Of a DNA stretch of 64,000 bases, positions 23,549-30,070 are shown piece after piece. Within the stretch, counting starts at the first letter, position 1. Each line of letters begins with the position of its first letter. The DNA lies in contig OY762464.1 of the NCBI GenBank assembly GCA_963665765.1, positions 434,001 through 498,000 on the forward strand, read 5' to 3'. The position numbers and the translations under genes are program-made. The notes beneath the pieces are model-generated. The model worked only from the letters and a program-made list of their open reading frames with translations, searched no databases and was not told the origin of the DNA. Source of the stretch: Bin76 sp963665765 (lineage in GTDB: Bacteria; Actinomycetota; Acidimicrobiia; Spongiisociales; ZC4RG35).

Positions 23549-25012
23549 TCAAGGAACAGCATCGGGTTGCCTGACCTGTTCCGTCCTCATGAACAGGGCC
23601 GACGCAATGGCCGCCAGAGACACAACCCCCGAGATCCAAAAGAGGTCCTGGAACACAGAGATTCCCGCCCCCACCAAGATCGCCTCGGTCTCCGCCAAGT
23701 CAGCTGCCAGATTCACATCGGCCGTGAGGCTGTAGAAGCGCTCGATACCCCAGGCTGACAGGGCGGCCAGCCCCAGCGCCATCCCCACCATGCGGGAGGC
23801 CGTGACCAAAGAGGCGGCCGCTCCCCAATAGTCACTGGGCGAGGCGCTCAACGCGCTGACCCCGATGGGAGGAAGGACCAGACCGAACCCGAACCCCGCC
23901 GCCACCAGGGGCAATGTCAGTCCGAGCCCGGAAACATCCACCTCCCATCCGCTCATATAGAGCAAGCCCGTTCCGATCAGCACAAGACCCGCTACGCATA
24001 CCTCTCTTGCTCCCATGAAGCGAAGCACATGACCCCCCAGCAACGCTCCCACCGGAATGGCCGCCGTCAGACGCACCAGATGCAGGGCGCTCTCCAAAGC
24101 TCCCTTCTCCATGACGGTGGTGGCCATCAGCGGCACACAGACCAAGGACATGATCAGGGCGATCCCCACCAGGAATTGGGTTATGTTGGACGAAATGAAG
24201 GCCCGGGAGGTATACAGAAAAGACGCCAGCAGAGGCTGGATCGCCCGCCTCTCCACCACCATCAAAACTGCGATCAGGCCGGCCGCCACCGCCAAAGCCA
24301 AATACGGAAGCACGGACTCCCCAGTGAAGATGCTTCTTTGGGCCAGCGCCACCGTCAGAACGGTGAGCGCCCCTCCCAGAATCAAAGCGCCCTGGTAGTC
24401 CATCTTGGCCGCCGGATTGGGGCGATTCGGCAAAATGGCCATCAGCGCGATCAGAACGAGGCTCTGGGGCACGTCCAGCCAAAAAATCCACCGCCAGCCG
24501 ATCCAGTCGATGATGGCGCCCCCATAGAGAGGGCCGACCACCGATCCGGCTTCCGCCGCGGCGGCCACTATTCCCAGGGCAATGCCCCTTCTTCCCGGCG
24601 GGGCCACCGCCACTGCCATGGCCAGGCTGATGGGGACGGTGGCGCCGCCCCCCATGGCCTGCAACACCCGGGCAGGCACTATCCAGAGGAAATTGGGCGC
24701 GAGGGCCACCAATGCCGAGCCGACCGCGAACACCACCAACGCCCACTGGAACATCCGGACGCGGCCGTGGACGTCGGACAGACGTCCGGCCAATGGCATG
24801 GCCACCGTGTAGCTGATCAGGTAGGCGGTTATGATCCAAGACGCTTTGTCGAGGTCCGTGAAGGGAAGTTCCAGGTCCACCATCACCTCCGGCAAGGCGG
24901 CGACCACCACGGTTTGGTCCAGCGCCGTGGAAAACACCCCCAGACAGAGAATCCCCAAGACCGCCGACTGGGAGGCGCCCAGTCTCATCAAGGCGGACCT
25001 CACGCCCTTCAC
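23549..25012 (-). CDS. MFS drug/proton antiporter, DHA2 (EmrB/QacA) type
   Basis: A 487-residue transporter with about 14 hydrophobic helices. The N-terminus has the DHA2 pattern FSTALDQTVVVAALPEVMVD, then ASWIITAYLISYTVAMPLAG and RLSDVHGRVRMF (motif A of the major facilitator superfamily), followed by ARVLQAMGGGATVPIS (motif C region). Substrate unknown; the family mostly exports hydrophobic drugs. The GTG start overlaps the lipoprotein stop by four bases, so it belongs to the operon MscS - lipoprotein - MFS. Confidence 0.9.
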   Translation of the reverse strand: MKGVRSALMRLGASQSAVLGILCLGVFSTALDQTVVVAALPEVMVDLELPFTDLDKASWIITAYLISYTVAMPLAGRLSDVHGRVRMFQWALVVFAVGSALVALAPNFLWIVPARVLQAMGGGATVPISLAMAVAVAPPGRRGIALGIVAAAAEAGSVVGPLYGGAIIDWIGWRWIFWLDVPQSLVLIALMAILPNRPNPAAKMDYQGALILGGALTVLTVALAQRSIFTGESVLPYLALAVAAGLIAVLMVVERRAIQPLLASFLYTSRAFISSNITQFLVGIALIMSLVCVPLMATTVMEKGALESALHLVRLTAAIPVGALLGGHVLRFMGAREVCVAGLVLIGTGLLYMSGWEVDVSGLGLTLPLVAAGFGFGLVLPPIGVSALSASPSDYWGAAASLVTASRMVGMALGLAALSAWGIERFYSLTADVNLAADLAETEAILVGAGISVFQDLFWISGVVSLAAIASALFMRTEQVRQPDAVP

Positions 25013-25755
25013 CCGCCGGCGGCGGTATCCGGAAGCTCTATGTCTACGGGAAGGTTGATATCGTCGATGGTTAGCAGCCGGGTGGTCTCGGGGCCATCGT
25101 CGTCGTAGATTTGACCGGCCAATCTCACCTGTCGCAATTCATGGGTGGTTGCATCTACCCACATGAGCAAAGACACGTCATGACCCGGGTCGGCGGTGGT
25201 GAGGAGAGGAGACAGAACGTCGGACTCCACAACTCCTTCGACACGAACGGTCGAGATGCCCCGCAACTCCTCCTGACCCGTCAAGGCCGCATTCTGGATG
25301 TTGGCAGGCAAATCGGCAAAGACCACACCCAATCCTTCGAAGTCGAAGGGAAGCTCATCGAGGGGCATCGGAGACCAGGGCACACCTATGGAGAGGCTTC
25401 TCCATGCCTGATCCCCGACCTTTACGATCTCAACTTTCACAAAACCAAATGAAGGCGACACCACCTCCACCAGCATTTCGAAGTTGTTGGGGGCCTCCAC
25501 CACCGCTTCCATGCTCTTGAAGGTCATCTCCAAGAACGGAGCGCCCGTTTCAGTTTCGTCAACCAGGCCGAACTTGGCGCTCGACATGGCGGCGACGTTC
25601 GCTCCCACCGCAGCCAGGACTTCATCCACTCCCGGCGCCTCGGTGGGCTCCGCATCGGTGGGAGCAGGCTCCTCTCCACAGGCGGCGCCCAGCGAAAGGG
25701 CCGCGATGATCCCGACGGCGATCACCGACCGGGGAATAAGCATCATAGTTCTCAT
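25009..25755 (-). CDS. LppX/LprAFG-family lipoprotein
   Basis: A secreted lipoprotein. From the ATG at 25755 (MRTMMLIPRSVIAVG) a signal helix ends in a lipobox-like LSLGAAC, giving lipidation at Cys about 26. The mature part fits the LppX_LprAFG fold: KFGLVDETETGAPFLEMTFK, EVVSPSFGFVKVEIVKVGDQ, and MWVDATTHELRQVRLAG near the C-terminus. These proteins bind lipids or glycolipids and in mycobacteria work with the adjacent MFS exporter (the LprG-Rv1410c pair). The next gene is indeed an MFS transporter with a four-base overlap, so a lipid-export pair is a reasonable inference. Confidence 0.82.
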   Translation of the reverse strand: MRTMMLIPRSVIAVGIIAALSLGAACGEEPAPTDAEPTEAPGVDEVLAAVGANVAAMSSAKFGLVDETETGAPFLEMTFKSMEAVVEAPNNFEMLVEVVSPSFGFVKVEIVKVGDQAWRSLSIGVPWSPMPLDELPFDFEGLGVVFADLPANIQNAALTGQEELRGISTVRVEGVVESDVLSPLLTTADPGHDVSLLMWVDATTHELRQVRLAGQIYDDDGPETTRLLTIDDINLPVDIELPDTAAGG

Positions 25756-25790
25756 GTCAACCGAGGCTACCTTCCTAAAAGTGGCGGCAT

Positions 25791-26780
25791 TCAGGATGAG
25801 GCTCCGTCTCCGGTGTGCTGCACAGTCACCGTCCGGTGCGGGTAAGGCATCTCTATGTCCGCCGCGTCCAAGGCCTCCTTGATGCGCAGGCGCAGCTCTC
25901 GTTCGGTTCTCCACTGCACGGACGGCTCGGTTTTGGCCCGAACTCGGATTGAGATGCCGGATTCGCCCAACTCTTGAACACCCTTGACTTCGGGCGGCTC
26001 GGAAAGCTCGTCCCCGCCCCATTCGGGATCGGCCCACATCTCTTCGCCGGCTCGCCGAATGGTTTGCATCGCCTCCCGCAGATCGCAGTTGTAGGACACC
26101 TCGATGTCAACCTGAGCTCGAGCCCACAGCTGCGAATAATTGGCGACGAAGTCGATCTTGCCATTGGGGACGTTCCACACCACGCCCTGCCGAGTGCGGA
26201 TCGAGGTGGACCGAAGCGTCACCCGCTCCACCGTTCCCCGACCTTTTCCGAAATCGATGTCATCCCCGACGCTGTAGATGTCTTCCACCATCATGAACAC
26301 GCCGCTCAAAAAGTCTCTGACCACCGCTTGCGCTCCGAAACCGATGGCGATGCCGACGATGCCGGCGCCCGCGATGAGGGGACCGAGGTTGATCTCCAGT
26401 TCACCCAAGGCCAACAACCCCGTCAGCGACCATATGGCGATCAGCGCCACACTGCGGAGCACTCCGGCCAGGGTCTCGGCTCTGGCTTTGGCTCGCAGCT
26501 TCTCCGCTTCTATCGAGAGCGAGGGATCCCGTCCCACGTCCCGCAGGGAAGGTCGGTCCAGCCGCTCGGTGAAATGGGAAATGGCCCGCTTCACAAAACG
26601 GGAAATCACCCACCCGGCCAGAAGGATCAACAACACCGTCAACCCGGGTTCCACCAGCCAGGCCGACAGCCGGGCCAGCGCTCGGTTGTCAGACCACTCG
26701 TAGACCCTTTCGCACACGAAGTTCGCCGTTTCGCCGCACACCCCCGACAAATCGTTGGCTTCCTGGGCCAAAAAGATCAT
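25791..26780 (-). CDS. MscS-type small-conductance mechanosensitive channel
   Basis: A 329-residue channel protein. Three hydrophobic segments occur: VEPGLTVLLILLAGWVISRF, SVALIAIWSLTGLLALGEL and LIAGAGIVGIAIGFGAQAVV, the last being the Gly/Ala-rich pore helix. It is followed by RDFLSGVFMMVEDIYSVGD and NGKIDFVANYS of the beta domain. Length is near that of E. coli MscS. It is the first gene of a three-gene unit, with a 35-base gap to the lipoprotein. Confidence 0.92.
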   Translation of the reverse strand: MIFLAQEANDLSGVCGETANFVCERVYEWSDNRALARLSAWLVEPGLTVLLILLAGWVISRFVKRAISHFTERLDRPSLRDVGRDPSLSIEAEKLRAKARAETLAGVLRSVALIAIWSLTGLLALGELEINLGPLIAGAGIVGIAIGFGAQAVVRDFLSGVFMMVEDIYSVGDDIDFGKGRGTVERVTLRSTSIRTRQGVVWNVPNGKIDFVANYSQLWARAQVDIEVSYNCDLREAMQTIRRAGEEMWADPEWGGDELSEPPEVKGVQELGESGISIRVRAKTEPSVQWRTERELRLRIKEALDAADIEMPYPHRTVTVQHTGDGASS

Positions 26781-27056
26781 GTGGACACTCCTGCGTTTGG
26801 ATCAAGCGGATTACACCCAGGGAGAGTCTACCGGACGGCCCTCCGGAGCGGACCAGGCCAGGCATTCGGCGAACCGGCTGATCACCTCTATTTTTGGGGA
26901 CCGGCGCCTTCCTGATTCAGCCGCCAAACCGAGACCATGTAAAGAATGCCGCCCGGAACCTTCTGGCGCCGGCGCTCCCCCGCGCAGGCGCCGAGGAATC
27001 GCCCGCGGCCCGACCCGGCAGACCGCCCCGGATCGGGTCCGGCGTCGGCATCCCAC

Positions 27057-27683
27057 TCATACGCCGCCTCCCGCGGGCGGCTCGGTCCAACCGCGGACAT
27101 ACCGGTGCTGCTCCCGCGTCTGGGGCGAACGGGGCCAAAAACGCGACTTCGCCACCCCCCGCCACCACTTGGCGATCTGACCCAGGGCCTCCTCACCCGA
27201 CTTCCCGCGCCGGGTGAGCCAGCATCCCACCACGGTGCCGGTCCGCCCCACCCCGCCCCAGCAGTGCACATACACGGTCCTGCCACCATGAAGAGCGGCG
27301 TCGATGGCGTCGAGGATGGCGACCATCTGCCGCGGGTGGGCGGGGACGGACACATCGACTATCGGATGGCGCTCGTACCCGACGTTCACACCGAGTCGGG
27401 TGGCTTCGAACCGCGCGATCGCCGAGTAGGGGGCCAGTCGGTCGGCGGGCTCGGTCAGGTCGATGAAGTGGTCGATTCCTGCCTCCAGCAAGGTGCGCAA
27501 CTTGGTGGCGGCCTCCCGGGGGTTCTCAGCCCCGGGGTACTCCCCCGCCACCAAGCGGCCGGCGACCACCCAGTAGCTGTTGGGCAACGGGGGAGGGCGA
27601 TGGGGGTGGGGGCGTGCGCTGATGGGCGAACCTCGGAACTTGGCGCCGGGCGGTGCTGTGAGAGGAATGTAGCATGCGCCCAC
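27057..27683 (-). CDS. Dual-specificity/tyrosine phosphatase-like protein
   Basis: A 208-residue protein with the CX5R active site HCWGGVGRTG (Cys141, Arg147), a plausible general acid in HPIVDVSVP (Asp110), and an early segment GRLVAGEYPGAENPREAATK typical of bacterial dual-specificity phosphatases. The first 30 residues are proline-rich and probably not part of the domain. No membrane segment. It stands alone between MscS and hsp20; substrates are unknown. Confidence 0.8.
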   Translation of the reverse strand: MGACYIPLTAPPGAKFRGSPISARPHPHRPPPLPNSYWVVAGRLVAGEYPGAENPREAATKLRTLLEAGIDHFIDLTEPADRLAPYSAIARFEATRLGVNVGYERHPIVDVSVPAHPRQMVAILDAIDAALHGGRTVYVHCWGGVGRTGTVVGCWLTRRGKSGEEALGQIAKWWRGVAKSRFWPRSPQTREQHRYVRGWTEPPAGGGV

Positions 27684-27785
27684 CCTGCAACCGCCACCAA
27701 TCGCCCAAGACCGGGATCATTTTCAAGCCGGGCCCCCAACCCGGTGCCAGCGGGCTCCGCAAAAGGTCAAATCTGAGCGGAAATA

Positions 27786-27825
27786 TATCAGATAATCTCT
27801 GTGTTATATAGGATGTAATCTGATA
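27786..27825. promoter_or_regulatory. Inverted repeat in the hsp20 promoter region
   Basis: TATCAGAT (27786-27793) and ATCTGATA (27818-27825) are perfect 8-bp arms 24 bases apart, extendable to ten with one mismatch. The spacer holds an AT-rich GTTATATAG that could serve as a -10 element. It lies 30 bases upstream of the hsp20 start and is a candidate operator for heat-shock control. It does not match the CIRCE or HAIR consensus that I know. Confidence 0.45.
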
Positions 27826-27855
27826 GTTATACCTTCAACAGAAAGGAAGCCCTCT

Positions 27856-28245
27856 ATGTTGGCCAGGATCAATCCACTCTCGGAGTTCCCGTCAGCCGTC
27901 TCCAACACCATGCCCGCCGAGGTTTATCTGGTGGATGACAACTTCGTGGTGACTTTGGACATGCCGGGAATGGACCCCCGGTTCATCGACGTGGAGGTGT
28001 CGAGGAACACCCTCACCGTTTCCGCCCAGCGGGACACGGCCGGGGACCGTCCCGAGAATGCCCGGGTGTTTTTCGTCGAGCGGCCCAGCGGAACCTTCCG
28101 CCGCAAGTTCGTGATCGGAAGCGACCTCGACATCTCGGAGACCACCAGCGCATACGAAAACGGCGTCCTGACCCTCACCATCCCGGTGGCGGCCTCGTCC
28201 CGGCCCCGCAAGATCCCGGTGTCGAACACCTCCAACGGTCGGTAG
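27856..28245 (+). CDS. Hsp20/alpha-crystallin small heat-shock protein
   Basis: A 129-residue ATP-independent holdase. The alpha-crystallin domain covers about residues 20-115: EVYLVDDNFVVTLDMPGM, FIDVEVSRNTLTVSAQR, GTFRRKFVIGSDLD and the closing ENGVLTLTIPVA (the family's GVLTLxxP motif). A good ribosome-binding site (GAAAGGAAG) precedes the ATG. An inverted repeat lies in the promoter region and a hairpin follows the stop. Confidence 0.93.
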   Translation: MLARINPLSEFPSAVSNTMPAEVYLVDDNFVVTLDMPGMDPRFIDVEVSRNTLTVSAQRDTAGDRPENARVFFVERPSGTFRRKFVIGSDLDISETTSAYENGVLTLTIPVAASSRPRKIPVSNTSNGR

Positions 28246-28248
28246 GAA

Positions 28249-28269
28249 CCGACCCCTGCCTCGGGTCGG
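28249..28269 (+). terminator. Perfect 7-bp hairpin after hsp20
   Basis: CCGACCC and GGGTCGG pair around a seven-base loop starting four bases after the hsp20 stop. There is no T-run, so termination would be weak or factor-dependent. It may separate hsp20 from metY, which starts 31 bases later. Confidence 0.4.
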
Positions 28270-28299
28270 AGTAAAGGCAAGAGCCCTAAACTCCGGCCC

Positions 28300-29595
28300 G
28301 TGGCTTTCTCCCAAGAACTAGCGGGTTTCGCCACCCGCGCCATTCACGCCGGGCAACGGCCCGACCCCGAGACCGGGGCCCGGGCGATGCCCATCTACGC
28401 CACCAGTTCCTTTGTCTTCGAGGACGCCCGGTCCGCCGCCGATCTCTTCGCCCTGCAGAACTACGGCGACATCTACACCCGGATCAGCAACCCCACCACC
28501 GCCGCATTCGAGGAGCGCATCGCCTCTCTGGAAGGCGGGCTGGGAGCTCTGGCCACCGCCTCGGGGCAGGCCGCCCAACTGGTGGCGGTGCTCACTCTCT
28601 GCCAGGAGGGCGACGAGATAGTGGCAGCCCGCAACCTGTATGGAGGCACCATCACCCAGTTCGACGTGACGCTTCGTCGGATGGGGATCCACACCACGTT
28701 TGTGGACGCTTCCCGCCTCGAAAACATCGAGGAGGCCATCACGGGCCGGACCAAGCTGGTCTATGGGGAAACGATCGGAAATCCTCGGGGGGACGTGCTC
28801 GACATGGAGTCGATCGCCGATCTTGCTCACTCCCATGGGATCCCTCTCATGATCGACAACACCTTCGCCTCGCCCTGGCTGTGCCGACCCTTCGAGTGGG
28901 GCGCCGACATCGTCGTGCACTCCGCCACCAAGTTCATCGGCGGCCACGGGGTGGTGATCGCCGGGGTGATCGCCGAGTCGGGCCGGTTCCCGTGGGACAA
29001 TGGCAACTTCGGGGTCCTGACCGACCCCTCTCCCGCCTATCACGGGTTGCGTTTCTGGGAGAATTTTCGCGAATACTCCTATCTGACCAAGGCCCGGGCG
29101 GAACTTTTGCGAGATGTGGGAGCGGCCATCTCCCCCTTCAACTCTTTTTTCTTGCTGCTGGGACTGGAAACCCTGCCGCTTCGGATGGAGCGCCACGTCC
29201 GCAACGCCCGGGACACGGCCCTCTTCCTGAGGGATCACCCGGCCGTGGACTGGGTAAGCTACCCGATCTTCGGTGACAGCCCCGGCCGGGAACTGGCCGA
29301 AAAGTACACTCCCGCCGGCCCCGGGGCGGTGTTCACCTTCGGACTTGCCGGGGGATACCGGGCGGGGGTGCGGTTTATCGAGTCGGTTCAGCTCGCCAGT
29401 CACCTGGCCAACGTGGGAGACACCAAGACTTTGGTGATCCATCCCGCCTCCACCACCCATCAACAGGTGTCTCCGCAAGCTCGGGCGGCGGCGGGAGTGG
29501 GCGACGACACCATCCGCATCTCGGTGGGCCTGGAGAACATCGAAGACATCCTGGCCGATCTGGACGGCGCCCTGTCGGAGGCAGACCATGTCTAG
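28300..29595 (+). CDS. metY: O-acetylhomoserine aminocarboxypropyltransferase (homocysteine synthase)
   Basis: PLP enzyme of the Cys/Met-metabolism family that makes homocysteine from O-acetylhomoserine and sulfide. The 431-residue protein has ATRAIHAGQRPDPETGARAM and PIYATSSFVFED at the N-terminus, YTRISNPTTAAFEERIASLE, and the PLP lysine in VVHSATKFIGGHG (Lys211). An insertion typical of MetY over MetB is present around GRFPWDNGNFG and FREYSY. GTG start. It overlaps the next gene by eight bases. No SAM riboswitch can fit in the 55-base gap upstream. Confidence 0.92.
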   Translation: MAFSQELAGFATRAIHAGQRPDPETGARAMPIYATSSFVFEDARSAADLFALQNYGDIYTRISNPTTAAFEERIASLEGGLGALATASGQAAQLVAVLTLCQEGDEIVAARNLYGGTITQFDVTLRRMGIHTTFVDASRLENIEEAITGRTKLVYGETIGNPRGDVLDMESIADLAHSHGIPLMIDNTFASPWLCRPFEWGADIVVHSATKFIGGHGVVIAGVIAESGRFPWDNGNFGVLTDPSPAYHGLRFWENFREYSYLTKARAELLRDVGAAISPFNSFFLLLGLETLPLRMERHVRNARDTALFLRDHPAVDWVSYPIFGDSPGRELAEKYTPAGPGAVFTFGLAGGYRAGVRFIESVQLASHLANVGDTKTLVIHPASTTHQQVSPQARAAAGVGDDTIRISVGLENIEDILADLDGALSEADHV

Positions 29596-30070
29596 GTATC
29601 CCCACGACGCCACCCCCGCCCAACGGTTGGCCATCCTGCGGCGGGCGCGCACCGTGGCTCTGGTGGGAGTCTCGGCCAATCCCCTTCGTTCCTCGAACTT
29701 CGTGGCTTCCTATCTGGTGCGGACTCCCTATGTGACCCTGCCGGTCAACCCGTCCTATCCCGAAGTGTTGGGGATCCCCACCGTCCCCAGTCTGGCCGAT
29801 CTTCCCGAGCCGCCCGACATTGTGGACGTGTTCCGCCGTCGCGAACATCTTCCCGGAGTGGTGGAAGAAGCCATCGAAGTGGGCGCCAAGGTGATTTGGT
29901 TTCAGTTGGGGCTTCGCCATGAGAAAGCGGCGCAGCGCGCCCGGCGGGCGGGATTGCAGGTAGTCCAGGACCGTTGTCTGAAAATCGAGCACGCCCGCTT
30001 CGCCGGGGGACTTCACTGCGCCGGGTTCAACACCGGGGTCATTTCCTCGCGGCGCCGCCGTCCGATCTGA
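29588..30070 (+). CDS. CoA-binding domain protein (YccU-like)
   Basis: A 160-residue Rossmann-fold CoA_binding_2 protein: RTVALVGVSANPLRSSNFVA, NPSYPEVLGIPTVPSLADLP, DIVDVFRRREHLPGVVEEAI and GAKVIWFQLGL. Such proteins are common beside MetY and related methionine genes, but their role is not established. The gene overlaps metY by eight bases, so co-transcription is likely. Its 3' end overlaps the helicase gene on the opposite strand by 32 bases. Confidence 0.85.
   Translation: MSRYPHDATPAQRLAILRRARTVALVGVSANPLRSSNFVASYLVRTPYVTLPVNPSYPEVLGIPTVPSLADLPEPPDIVDVFRRREHLPGVVEEAIEVGAKVIWFQLGLRHEKAAQRARRAGLQVVQDRCLKIEHARFAGGLHCAGFNTGVISSRRRRPI

Noticed and set aside
28246..28299. SAM riboswitch before metY
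   Set aside because: The gap is only 54 bases and contains a simple hairpin, too short for any known SAM riboswitch.
28318..29679. A 453-codon minus frame opposite metY
   Set aside because: Antisense shadow. The + strand has the PLP lysine and all MetY motifs.
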